Source: Silurus meridionalis
Lineage: Eukaryota > Chordata > Actinopteri > Siluriformes > Siluridae
Length of the DNA: 64,000 nucleotides
Assembly: GCF_014805685.1 (NCBI RefSeq)
Contig: NC_060886.1
Coordinates: 14,882,608-14,946,607, forward strand
Direction: 5' to 3'
The position numbers were made by a program, and so were the translations under genes. Of this stretch, positions 43,396-62,890 are shown in pieces. The notes below the pieces were generated by a model. The model saw nothing but the letters and a program-made list of their open reading frames with translations, was not told the origin of the DNA and did no database searches. How positions within the stretch are numbered: position 1 is the first letter of the stretch; every line of letters starts with the position of its first letter.

Positions 43396-43459
43396 GTGTC
43401 AGGCAATTTTAATATCTTTGTCTAATTATTTGTTTGCATGTGCTCTCCATTTTAGCACA

Positions 43460-44590
43460 ATGAGCTGCTTTGCATTGCTACGATTGTACCCTGGAGACCA
43501 TCACAGACTCCTGTTTGTATACAACACCATTGCTCTTCGACTGCTCAGTTCTAGGCCACGACCTGGACGTGGCTTGAGAGAAAGTCTGCGCCTGCTGCAG
43601 CTGCCTGAGGATGAAGTCAGCAGCAATGTAGTGGTCAAAGAAGCCTACTTGCGCATGGCCAAACTGTACCACCCAGACTCTGGAGCCCCCACTGCTGATG
43701 CTGCTTTATTCTCTCAAATTAAGGAAGCTTACAAAGTTGTACTCACCCACCTGGCACAGCAAAACTCTCTATGTCAGAACACTCAGGAAGAGGAAGAGGA
43801 GGAGAAGGTTAAAGGTCATACACCACAGCACAGACACTACCTCAGCTACGAAGGTGTAGGCTCTGGAACACCCAGTCAACGTGAACGACAGTATCGGCAG
43901 TTTCGGGTGGACAAAGCCACAGATCAGGTGCTGGAGTATCGCTACAAAGTCATGGAGAAAGCAGCAGCAGAAGAAGGAGCCATGGTTTTGAGAGATGCAC
44001 GTTTGCGTAGCAAGAAGATCCTGATAACACAGGCTGTGGAGAGGCTGGTTGAGGATCTTATCCAGGAGTCGATGGCCCGTGGTGACTTCCGCAACCTAAG
44101 TGGTGCCGGCAAACCACTAAGCAAGTTTGAGCACAACCCCTATGCTGATCCCATGACCTACAACCTCAACCGCATCCTCATTGATAACGGCTACCAACCT
44201 GAGTGGATAGTGGCCAAGAAGGAGATTAGAGACACAGTTGAGAAGATGCGCAAGAAGCTACAGGAAGTCCGGGCTCGATTAGGATGCCCAATGAAACACT
44301 CCGAGCGGATTCAGTGGAAAGAACACTGTGCTAATTTCTCTGAGGAACTGGCCAAGCTCAACAAAAAAGTGGATGATTTCAACTTGATTGTGCCTCTGAT
44401 GAGTTGGCAGATGGTTCATTTTAATATAAACAGAGAGATTGAGAAAGTACTGAAAGCTGATGAACAACATAGAGAGGAGAAGGCATTAGAGAAAGAGAGG
44501 AAGCTCCTGGAAGAAAAGGAGAATGCGGTCGCCTCTCAGCAGAATTTTAGACAAGCACTTATTATGTGGATGCAGAGTCTGCTTAAATAA
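43460..44590 (+). CDS. dnajc28: DnaJ homolog subfamily C member 28
   Basis: A J-domain protein of 376 aa encoded by one coding exon; human DNAJC28 is of similar length. I start at MSCFALLRLYPGD (43460) rather than the in-frame ATG at 43310, because tgctctccattttag at 43441-43455 is a splice acceptor just before it and the upstream residues look non-coding. The N-terminus (about residues 1-40) is basic and hydrophobic with few acids, suggesting mitochondrial import. The J domain carries HPD at residues 71-73. A Glu-rich linker follows (about 109-116). The DUF1992 domain begins near residue 191 and includes GDFRNLSGAGKPLSKFEHNP. The C-terminus is charged and helical. J proteins stimulate Hsp70; the specific client is unknown. 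The gene is tail-to-tail with kcne1. Confidence 0.96.
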   Translation: MSCFALLRLYPGDHHRLLFVYNTIALRLLSSRPRPGRGLRESLRLLQLPEDEVSSNVVVKEAYLRMAKLYHPDSGAPTADAALFSQIKEAYKVVLTHLAQQNSLCQNTQEEEEEEKVKGHTPQHRHYLSYEGVGSGTPSQRERQYRQFRVDKATDQVLEYRYKVMEKAAAEEGAMVLRDARLRSKKILITQAVERLVEDLIQESMARGDFRNLSGAGKPLSKFEHNPYADPMTYNLNRILIDNGYQPEWIVAKKEIRDTVEKMRKKLQEVRARLGCPMKHSERIQWKEHCANFSEELAKLNKKVDDFNLIVPLMSWQMVHFNINREIEKVLKADEQHREEKALEKERKLLEEKENAVASQQNFRQALIMWMQSLLK

Positions 44591-44710
44591 AACTCATTCT
44601 GTATAATATTATATTTAAAAGCGCTGTTGTATACTAGCACCAGATTGACAAGACAACACAAGCCTTTGCACAATGATTTGTCATTTATTATTAGTATATA
44701 TAGAAATAAA
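44586..44710 (+). terminator. dnajc28 candidate poly(A) signals
   Basis: AATAAA occurs at 44586-44591, overlapping the stop codon, and again at 44705-44710. On the other strand, tttatt at 44684-44689 is AATAAA for kcne1, so the two convergent transcripts could overlap at their 3' ends. Confidence 0.5.
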
Positions 44711-44910
44711 GTAATAGAGCAAGTGAATGCAAATCTTATGTAAAACAATAGTTATATTTTTTCTAAGTAAGCAATTTATTTCAGATACAAATTGTCATAT
44801 AGTAAATATTGCGCTTTTTGAGAAATCATTTGACCTTGCAATCAATCTAAAAGCAAACAGTCATCATCAGTTATCATGCTCAATCTTTGCCCCAGTTTTC
44901 TCCGTCTTTC

Positions 44911-45288
44911 TCACGGCAGCTGCTCCACGGCTGCAGGGTTACCAATAACAAAGGACTCGTTTTTCAGAGACTTCATTATGGCTGCAGATGGAACCAATGC
45001 ACTCTCCCAGTCTCTGGCTATATATTGGTGATATGGATCCTGTGAGTTCTCCAGCTTTTTTGAGCGGATGTAACTGAACATGATGCCAAAGGTGAAAAAG
45101 CTAAAAAGACCAACCATTATTAAAATGTAGACGAATCCTTGGCTCTGCACTTTAACTGGCACTGCACCTAAAGGCTGGTGAGCCACAGGAGTGAGATCTG
45201 CTGCTGGAAAGTTCCAGGTTTCATTAAGATAGTGCTGTAGAAAGGAGAGCAGGAGAGCTTGCACATCTGAACGATTTTGTGCTAGCAT
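44911..45288 (-). CDS. kcne1: potassium voltage-gated channel subfamily E member 1 (minK)
   Basis: A 125-aa single-pass accessory subunit. In mammals KCNE1 joins KCNQ1 to form the slow cardiac and inner-ear delayed rectifier (IKs). The extracellular N-terminus has NRS and NET N-glycosylation sequons. The membrane segment reads about [20 protein letters not shown], followed by the family signature [18 protein letters not shown]. The coding region is a single exon, as is usual for KCNE genes, and a ttttttactag acceptor just upstream of the ATG implies a non-coding first exon. The activation triplet reads F-T-F where mammalian KCNE1 has F-T-L. Neighbouring rcan1 agrees with human 21q22 order. 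Confidence 0.93.
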   Translation of the reverse strand: MLAQNRSDVQALLLSFLQHYLNETWNFPAADLTPVAHQPLGAVPVKVQSQGFVYILIMVGLFSFFTFGIMFSYIRSKKLENSQDPYHQYIARDWESALVPSAAIMKSLKNESFVIGNPAAVEQLP

Positions 45289-45299
45289 ATTTTCCTTTC

Positions 45300-46164
45300 C
45301 TAGTAAAAAAAATATATATAAGTTAATATTACTTCTTGGGTTCTTAGTTCATTACAGTTCAATGTCAGGAGAAAGCATCAAATGAAAAAACTACACAGAT
45401 TTAAATACTATGATTAAAAAAAGTCACACAGAAAACTACTAAAAACAACATACCTTTAAATCTCCAGTGAGCTGATTTATAAAAAGATTGAATGAAGCGC
45501 AAGCTGTGGTGTATAGTAACCTCCCTGGGTCTTATAAATTACAGGCACAAGGAGACTCTTGGAGACTATGGATCCACCCACATATATGAAACAGTCTCTC
45601 ACACACACGCACACGCACACTCTTCATCAGCATGTTTAATGAGTTTAACAAGAGTGAAGGGCAGTGGAGGGCAGTGGACTCTTTTCCCTACACACTCAGA
45701 TGAAATTAGATAAATGACCTTTAAAAATAAAATGGGGAAAAAAAAATTTAAACAAGAATGTGTTGCAATTCATTTATTTAAGTAAAAAAATTAATATTAA
45801 TACATCTTTTTGTCTTTTTTTTATGAAGAAAAAAAGTAATTATAAGGCAATAAGAAAGTCCTGTCTGTAGGCAGGTCTTATTTAGTGACATGAGGCAGAC
45901 ATCTGTTTGACCTAGGAAAATTAATATCTCTACAGCACAGGGAACAAAGCTGCACATTGAAGTAGGCATTGGTGATGACATGCAAGGTTTTTTGAGCCTC
46001 ATGGCTTCTATTTGTAGAGTAATCCACAGTTCACCTTGAAAAGACCTCTACATACGTCAATACATAGCAGTACATGCGGGCTCACTTATTCACAAAATAA
46101 AATGAATCACATTAAATAATAATCATTTTTTGTTTGCAAGGACAAATTCCTATACTTGTGTGAG

Positions 46165-46197
<33 letters not shown>

Positions 46198-46207
46198 TAT
46201 ATTATAT

Positions 46208-46293
<86 letters not shown>

Positions 46294-46340
46294 TATTTTT
46301 TAAATAAGCACTTCAAGGATAACTGTACAAGTCAAAAGTA
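45300..46340. other. intergenic between kcne1 and rcan1
   Basis: Holds the probable kcne1 5' region, a short cacacgcaca run near 45600, and a large AT/CA microsatellite. No other gene seen. Confidence 0.6.
46166..46290. repeat. (TA)n with (CA)n insert, microsatellite
   Basis: A tata run, a short ca run, tatta units, then about 40 ta units. Confidence 0.97.
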
Positions 46341-46343
46341 ATG

Positions 46344-46349
46344 ATTTAT
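46344..46349 (-). terminator. candidate rcan1 poly(A) signal
   Basis: AATAAA on the minus strand about 1 kb past the rcan1 stop, which would give a 3' UTR of about 1.0 kb with no competing gene. Closer copies of the motif may also be used. Confidence 0.45.
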
Positions 46350-47372
46350 TATTTTGGTTGTTAAGGTACAAATCACAATACATACATCCAGTACTGAGTC
46401 AACATCTTTGTGAAAACTGAGCAGATTCTTTCAGATTTTTAAACAGTCAGACAGTTAAGACGTTACAATGAGGTAAACGTACATACACAGTCAACAACAT
46501 GAACAGGCTGTACCAAGCAGACATTACTACAATGACTTTTACCATGTACCAAATGTTACCTGTGCAAATCCTTATAAAGGGCAGAAATATTGTCCCTTAT
46601 TAAAACGGATTGTATTACAGTGTTATGGTCGAAGGAAATTAATGCAAATTTCAGCCATGACATGGTATTTCCATACAAATATCATCATCAAGATAGCATG
46701 TCAGGATAACCGATAAACATTTCATTCCTACTGACCAAAAACGTTTTGTCAATTTAGCGGTAAACGAGTGGTTAATGCTTAATAACGCTTTTGAGACTTC
46801 CTAAATTAAATCTGTATTTTTCACTTTGTCATTCCAACATATGGAGTAAAAAACAAAACAAAAAAAAAACCCTATTACCACAAATGTTCAAAATCAACAT
46901 AAGATTAACAAACGTTTATACAAAAGCTTTGTATTAATGCCTCACGTTTCCACTGATGTCAGTATTAAAGAAAACATCTTGTGTAGGATCGAGGCTATTG
47001 ATCAAACAAAAACAAAAACCACGACAACAGTCATAAAAATGCAGCGTGCACTGCCCTAAAACATGCTTTGCAAAATTAAAGGAAATAAATAAAGCCACAA
47101 CAGGAGGCTTTTGTTCTCGGTAGCCATAGACATCAATGGAAACCCTCTGTAAAACCCTCTTGACCTTTAAATGTGGAGAAATGAGCCACTTTATCAACAA
47201 ACGCATGCAATAAACTCGCTTTCCCCTTGAAAGACAGTGCAGATGTAATGTGTCATTCTCTGGAGGGGGGAGCTCTGACTGAATGCTTCCTTTAAGGGGA
47301 CAGACCACCTGCACACCTGACAGTCCGGAACAGAAAAACAAACTTTACAGCACAAGGATATACTCCTCGTGC

Positions 47373-55706
<8,334 letters not shown>

Positions 55707-56625
55707 GTCCGCCTGCTGCACGTCTCCAAACTCCCCGTACAGCGAGCTAATGTCAGCGTGTTCGCGTTTAGCAGCCTCCCCGGCCTGCTGTTAGCCAGCT
55801 AATGTTTTAGCACATTTCGGACAATTGGAAACAGATATTGGTTAAATTTTTAGTTAAATGTTTAAGCACTGTTTTGTACAAAATAATCGTTTACAGATCA
55901 ACAAAGTATGGGATTAAAGCTGCTCATAGTTCACTATGTGTTGGTATTGTGTTTTTCAGGTAACTACCGGCACATCCGATTTCAAAATAAAAGCCACGGA
56001 AATTCTTTCATTTATAAAATATTTTATACATAGCAATATGTAATATATTTTTTTTTATCAGTAGGAGCTGAGTCAGGTCGTTTTTTTCGGGATATATATA
56101 TCTTGTGCTGTACAGAGAATCATTTGCAAACCTTTATGCAGTATAGACTTTTATACGGTCGTCTGGATGTTAGCTTGTTTTCTGTGCATTTGAGAGAAAA
56201 CCTGTCACAGCTCACACTGTCACATTATAAAACATTTGTTTGGATGGATTATCAAACTGGATTATTGTTTCCTAAAAACTCAGGCGTGATTGGTTTTCCT
56301 CATTTTTGATATCATAAAATGTATAAAGATATAAACACGAAAACTCTACCATCTGCTTGGTATGACTAGGAAGTTTTTGCGAAGCGGAAACGCCTCGTCT
56401 GCAACAAATATCAAGGCTATGATCATGTCTGTGCCTGCTAATCTATCGAGATCACAGTGTGCATTAACACCCGCATCAGACACTTTGTCCTGGGTTTAAA
56501 TATGATCATACAGAAAACGATAGTGGATTAGTGGAAAAATTTTATTTTTATAAATATTTTTCCGAATTGGGCTAATTCCAATTTCTATAGAAGCCCATTT
56601 CCGCCACAAAAAAAGCCTAATCAGG

Positions 56626-56626
56626 C

Positions 56627-56670
<44 letters not shown>

Positions 56671-56671
56671 T
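56626..56671. repeat. (AAT)n microsatellite
   Basis: About 15 aat units. Confidence 0.96.
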
Positions 56672-56825
56672 ATTAATAATTAATGTAGCAGAAACGAGCT
56701 TCCATACTATGTATGGAATTTTACATCATAAACAGCACATAAATTCAGTGTATGTGAGGTTATTGACCATATCTTTGGTCATGAATGTAATATTGAAAAC
56801 AGAGAGCAAAGTGACAACGTGAAGG

Positions 56826-57335
56826 ATGGTTTCTGAGGATGAGGATGATGTAAAGTACGATCCTGATCAACAAGAAGACACATCTGATGAAGAGGACAGC
56901 CCATATGGCACAGATGCTCAAAGAGAAATCTTCAAAAAAGTGACATTTCATGGTCATCAATCCCTTATGACAAACAAGGCAGAGCACCGACTGAGAACAT
57001 CATCAGAATGACGCCTACTAGATATGCTGTGTCACTTTTCAAGTTATCAAGACAGCATTTGAGTTGTTCATACCACCATCTGGTTAGAAGGTCCTGTTTG
57101 AGATAAACACTGAAGAGAAAAGGGTGTTTGGCAACAGCTGGGTATCAATCTACAAAACACACCTGGTAGCTTACATAGGGCTGTTGGTTCTTGCTTTGGT
57201 GTACAGATCCTGTATTGAGGCTACAGCCAGTTTTTGGCATTTGAGTCACCCCGGAGTATTTTTAGACCTTTCATGTGTTGTCAAGAGTTATCCTCTTTGA
57301 CAATCGAGAGATGAGAGCTGCTCGCCGTGTGAATG
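56826..57335 (+). mobile_element. piggyBac-like transposase N-terminal remnant
   Basis: An acidic N-terminus (MVSEDEDDVKYDPDQQ) is followed, in broken frames, by AFELFIPPSG, KRVFGNSWVS, THLVAYIGLLVLALVYRS, and a piece resembling the piggyBac block that ends in FDNRE. This is the order of the piggyBac (DDE_Tnp_1_7) fold. Stops and frameshifts are frequent, and the catalytic part is absent where the LINE tail begins near 57340. Confidence 0.65.
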
Positions 57336-57339
57336 TCAT

Positions 57340-57830
57340 TACTGCCTCTGGATAGTGTTCCCTTTGATTGGACGCCACTCTGTGCAGCTTGGGATGGTTT
57401 CTCTTCAACGCCTTGGGTGGTTCTATGAAATTCCGGAGTAAGAACGGGAGCTTTGAGGATGGATTTGGACTGTAGTTAATGTCATCAGACTGCTACATTG
57501 ACTCAGGACTACAGTTCGCTTCTGATCATCATCACTGTACCCCGCAACATTGTATATCTGCTATAAATGGACATTCGGTGCAACCCAGATGAGGATGGGT
57601 TCCCTCTTGAGTCTGGTTCCTCTCAAGGTTTCTTCCTTATGCCATTTTGGGGAGTTTATCCTTGCCACAGTCACCACCGGCTTGCTTATCAGGGACAAAC
57701 TTACACTTATAAAGAACATATTTACTTTTAATCACCACATTATCTGTGTAAAGCTGCTTTGAGACAATGTTTATTGTTAAAAGCGCTATACACATAAAAA
57801 TGAATTGAACTTAATTGAATTAAATTGAAT
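57340..57830 (+). mobile_element. CR1/L2-type LINE 3' tail
   Basis: Shares long blocks with the LINE tail at 26930-27245, including gtgcaacccagatgaggatg, ggttcctctcaaggtttctt and the terminal gaattgaa repeats. 5'-truncated. Confidence 0.85.
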
Positions 57831-59049
57831 GACAAGCTTGCTCCATTAGGGATGTTTGGGATAAATGGGTGAAGCACTTGCCACACATGTGGGAAACATA
57901 TGTAAGGAGCACAGTAATATAGTAATGCAACATGCAGATTTTGTGTAACCCAGACTTTAATACAATAAAAGCATGTTTAAAAAATAAATGTTTGTATGGA
58001 CTACACTTTGACACAGACACAGACACACACACACACACACACACACATTGCATTATAAGTAAAGTTACTTGTCAAGCATTTTGAATTCATATGTTCAACT
58101 TTAAATAGTCTTCTCTGGGACTATCTGGTTAAAGTAATGCTTTCTGATTAATTTCTTGTGAAAAATTGTCAATATTTCCAGAAAGTCAATGTAAAATAAA
58201 ATATTAAAAATACATGTAAAGTGTACCAAAAGTATTTTGTCTACTTCATCCAATGAATTCACATAGAACTCACACAGTCAACCAAAATGTCAAGCATATA
58301 TAAATCTGAAGTTCCAACATGTGTTAAATGTTTAAACCTGCAAGGGCTACAGCTGCTGTAATCAGTTTGCTAGTGTGTATAATATGGTTTAATAGCTTGG
58401 TCCATAAATATAAATGAACATTAGATACAAGCTCCATCCTGCAGGGTAGAATTTAGTAAAGCCAACCAGGCTACTGGCATGTGACCGGAAGGTTAAATTA
58501 AACTGCACACAGACACTAAGACCAGGTTAGGATCGAAACAGAGACCCTAGATTAAGAAAATGATCTTATCAAACTGTGTCTGTAACCTGCCTCACAGTTA
58601 ATGCTCTGCATTGTTTATTATTCCAGGTCCTGATACAATTTAATTCTATTGACAGTCAGTTTCCCCTAATTATTCTTGGTATATTGGGTTGTGTTTAGGG
58701 GAAACCACAGACTAAGGCAACACTTTTAAATAATTAATTAAAAATAATAGAGTTCTGGGATTCCTGCTATTGTACTGTTTTAATGTCAAGAATGCGGTCT
58801 CCTGTGAAATTTGTAGGTGAATTAACCCAAAATAATACATGCATACTTGTAAGATTTAAGTTCACCACATCATCAGTCTTCCAGATGACTCACTTTTCTC
58901 TCCTTGTACACTCGGGAAACTGGTCTTTTGTGAAACGTTAAATCTGCAAAGAGGTTATACCACTTCCGTTTGCCACTATAATCTCTGTCAACTGAGTCAT
59001 TTATAATTCCATTTTAAATAGTGTTTAAACATTTTGCACCCCAACAGTT

Positions 59050-59360
59050 GACTTCGGTGACATCCAATAGCAGGCTTATTTAATCAGTGGTTACTATAAA
59101 GGAACATCTGTATACCTGTTTATTCATGCATTCATCTAGTCAGCCAATCATAGGGTGATAGCACTGCATAAAATCATGCAGATGCAGGTCAAGAGCTTAA
59201 TTTAATGTTCACATCAAACTAGGGCAAAATATCACCTTTGTGTCTTTAACCATGGAATGGTTGTTAGTACCAGATAGACTGGTTTAAATATTTCATAAAC
59301 TGTTGATGTCAGATTTTCTCGCTCGCTCTGACAGTCTCTAAGGTTTACAAAGAATAGTGT
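59050..59360. repeat. dispersed repeat copy
   Basis: Shares blocks such as gcataaaatcatgcagat and ttcacatcaaac with 63015-63135, and blocks such as tggtttaaatatttcata with the reverse strand of 63290-63360. The family was not identified. Confidence 0.6.
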
Positions 59361-61320
59361 AAGCTATAACATGATTTTTTATATGTACTATTATTATATG
59401 TATAGTACTGTGTATATGTGCACTACGTATCCAAAAGACCAGATAAGCCTTACTACACACTTCACATTCTGAAATGCTGTAATGTTCCATATATCTGCAA
59501 TGTGTCACCATTTTTATTCATGGTTAGAATAAGCAGTTAAATATGATGCCAAGCATATAAAAAAAAGAAAGAAAATCAGTGGTCATGGGCATTTATTTTA
59601 CTAATCATATGGTGCATTATGTACAAAGCAGGCGTGTCTTACAGCAGAGCAAAATCCAAACCATACCGTGTAATCAAAATTGTGGATACACTATGAAAGG
59701 AACATAGTACTTACACAAAAGGTACGAGAATACACACTGCCTCGTATAGGTTGAGTACCACTCCTCTGAGACATTACTTTAAATAAAAGTGTATTACATT
59801 CCTATTACAGTGGCCTATGAATTGGGCTTTAAAAAAACTATTTAAACAGCTTAATTCAACTATTTTACATTTATTGTCAAGCTTTTCTTTTGTTTTCTTT
59901 CTTTTTTTTTTTTTTAAATCAAGCTGTACTCCCTGGGTCACAACTGTGATATTGTGTCAGTATTTAGGGGACTGGTAAAAAGCATGGAGATACATATACT
60001 GTGCAATTCTATCATGAGAAGCAATGTTTCGAGTGCTTCATACCTTCTAGTTTAAAATCAGTCTTTATTATTAAGTTTGTGTATTTTGTCTATATATACA
60101 CTTTTATAACTAGTAATTTTACTTATTGGGTAAAAGAAAATGGACAATAAACTGAAATATTTCCTAATATGTAACCTTCAGATAATTGGGAATGATTTCT
60201 CTCCTCAAAATACTGAAACAAAAAAAGAAAGAAAAAAAAAAGAAAAATAGAAGAATTAGCTAAATGCACCAAAATGAACACTTGGACAAATCACTGAACA
60301 TATAGTATAAAGTATAGGTCTCCCAGCAAGAGCAGTCCATCCAAGTACATATTATGCACTCTTGTTTTTAATCTGACAATTTATAAATGATGAACAGCAA
60401 TAAACAATGCACCCCATCACAAACCTCTACTGGCCATATACATTTCCATCCAATTCAAATGATAAGATAAAATGGCACTGTACACTTGTCAGGCTCTAAA
60501 ATACAGTACAGTGTGTCTTTTTAATTCCCAGATCACATACAACTGAAAACCTGTGCAAGTAAAATATCATCTATGAAGCATAGCATTTAGTGACAATTTA
60601 TCCTCAAATTTTAGTTTCTTAATAATAATAATAATAAAAAAAAACTTCACAAAATAGTTAAGAACAAATAATGGAATCCTGGTCACAAAAGTACTTTATA
60701 AATGAGATTTACATTTTATATGGGATTTACATATGATGTGAGTCATGGAGCTTGGTGGTCTAAAATTCATACTGTTGGTCAAATAAATCCACACTGGTGC
60801 CACCTGAAGATATTCGATTCTTTCAACAGTCAAGAAAGACCACATTGAAATTCAAACAATACTTCACTGTGAATCTGACCAAGCAGTGTGTTTGCTTTGA
60901 TATACAATAAGGCCCTTAATCTTCCCGAAGACACACAAAATGATCTCATCCAACAGATTAGGTTCTGTGACGAGATTAACTCTCCCACATACAGTGGCAT
61001 CAGATTATTTGATCGTAGAACCATCCGTGGGAATCAGTACTCTTTCTTAGATTTACAATTTAAAATCCAGTGGTCTTTATTTTATTTTCTTATTCAGCTT
61101 TACCAGGTTACCATCAAGGGATATTACCATTAATCACAAATCAGTCATTTGATGCTCCTGCAAAAAAAAAATAATGTCAGAGCAAGTTCAGGCAAGTAAA
61201 AGACTTTCACATTACAATTGGGTCATTAAAATATGCTAAAAAGCAATGCACAAGTAAGACTGGTTATAGTTTACTGGTGTTAGGAAATACAGAATTCTGA
61301 ATAATTAACATATGCCTACA

Positions 61321-61364
61321 TGTGCACCCCCCCCCTCTCTCTCTCGCGCGCTCGCTCTCTCTCA
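61321..61364. repeat. CT-rich simple repeat
   Basis: c-run followed by tctct/cgcgct units. Confidence 0.85.
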
Positions 61365-61470
61365 TTTTTATATATAAATATATGAAAATGAATTTGTAGC
61401 AGTTTATTAGGATACTGACAAAATATTAGCAAACATTAATTGCATCTGTTAACATACCTATTAATTAATA

Positions 61471-62671
61471 CAGTGAGACAAAAGTATTTAGTCTGGCTCT
61501 CACAGAACTGCAACTTTTTTAAGAGGCTCCTCTGTCCTCCACTTGTTACCTGTATTAATCCAAACTCCATTATGGCCAAGACCAAAGAACTGTCAAAAGG
61601 ACACCAGAAACAAAATAGAAGACCTGCACCAGGCTGGGAAGACTGAATCTGCAATAGGTAAGCAGCATGGTGTGAAGAAATCTACTGTGGGAGCAATTAT
61701 TAGAAAATGGAAGACAAGACCACTGATAATCTCCCTCAATCTGGGGCTCCCGTAAGATCTCACCCCCCGTGGGGTCAAAGTGATCACGAGCAAAAATCCC
61801 AGAACCACACGGGGGGAACCTAGTGAATGACCTGCAGAGAAGTGAGACTAAAGTAACAAAGGCTACCATCAGTAACACACTACGCCACCAGAGACTCAAA
61901 TCCTGCAGTGCCAGACGTGTCTCCCTGCTTAAGACAGTACATGTCTGGGAACGTCTGAAGTTTGCTAGAGAGCATTTGGATGATCCAGAAGAGGATTGGG
62001 AGAATATTGTCAGATGAAACCCAAATAGAACTTTTTGGTAAAGACTCAACTTGTCATGTTTGGATGAGAAAGAATGCTGAGTTGCACACAAAGAACACTA
62101 TACCTCCTGTGAAGCATGGGGGTGGAAACATCATGCTTTGGGGCTGTTTTTCTGCAAAGGGACCAGGACGACTGATCCGTGTAAAGGAAAGAATGAATGG
62201 GGCCATGTATCCTGAGATTTTGAGTGAAAACCTCCTTCCATCAGCAAGGGCATTGAAGATGAAACGTGGCTGGGTCTTTCAGCATGACAATGATCCCAAA
62301 CACACCGCCCGGGCAACTAAGAAGTGGCTTCGTAAGAAGCATTTCAAGGTCCTGGAGTGGCCTAGCCAGTCTCCAGTTCTCAACCCCATAGAAAATCTTT
62401 GGAGGGAGTTGAACACCCTTATATATACCTTATATTGCCAACAAAGGGTATATAAAGTATTGAGATAACCTTTTGTTACTAACCAAATACTTATTTTCCA
62501 ACATAATTTGCAAAAGATTCTTTTAAAATCAGACCGTGATTTTCTGGATTTTTATTTCTCATTTTGTCTCATAGTTGAATTGTACCAATAAAAAAATTAC
62601 AGGCCTCTCATCTTTTTAAGTGGGAAAACTTGCACAATTGGTGGCTGACTAAATACTTTTTTGCCCCACTG
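61471..62671 (+). mobile_element. Tc1-like transposon, 1201 bp
   Basis: It starts CAGTGAGACAAAAGTATTTA and ends with the inverted taaatacttttttgccccactg, flanked by TA at 61469-61470 and 62672-62673. The right sub-terminal sequence (aggcctctcatctttttaagtgg) is typical of a common fish Tc1 group. The left sub-terminal region is shorter than the right, indicating loss. Confidence 0.92.
61573..62468 (+). pseudogene. Tc1-like transposase, frameshifted and truncated
   Basis: It starts MAKTKELSK, with an immediate frame change into [20 protein letters not shown], the helix-turn-helix region. A stop follows near 61755. The C-terminal frame (61962-62468) has [34 protein letters not shown] and [14 protein letters not shown]. 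The normal C-terminal tail is missing: the frame ends shortly after the catalytic Glu. Not functional as written. Confidence 0.88.
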
Positions 62672-62890
62672 TACTTTGGATTTTATTAAATAATTCAAAT
62701 GAAATCTGGTGTAATATATCTGATAAAACATGTTCAGTCGGTTCTCAATTAATTTGTAAATAAGAAAAACAAGCATTTTTTTTTTTTAAAAGAAAAGATA
62801 TACACAACTATAACAATTAGTACAAAACTACTCATATCTAAAAAATTATAATAATAAACACCTTGTTTATCACCTTACCATCAGTCTTTG

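Larger units (their letters stand above)
57831..61470. other. intergenic / possible 3' UTR of the SON-like gene
   Basis: No G-patch or dsRNA-binding coding sequence was found on the minus strand here. It contains a (CA)n run (58022-58048), a dispersed repeat near 59050-59360, poly-A/T runs, and a candidate small exon at about 58890-58950. Two opposite-strand open frames at 60830-61133 are unremarkable. Confidence 0.5.

Noticed and set aside
43310..43459. In-frame upstream ATG extending dnajc28 by 50 residues
   Set aside because: The extension crosses a clear splice acceptor (tccattttag) and a SINE-like repeat, and does not look like protein.
60830..61133. Overlapping plus and minus frames that could have been the SON C-terminus or a small gene
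   Set aside because: Neither shows G-patch or dsRNA-binding motifs, and there are no convincing splice sites.
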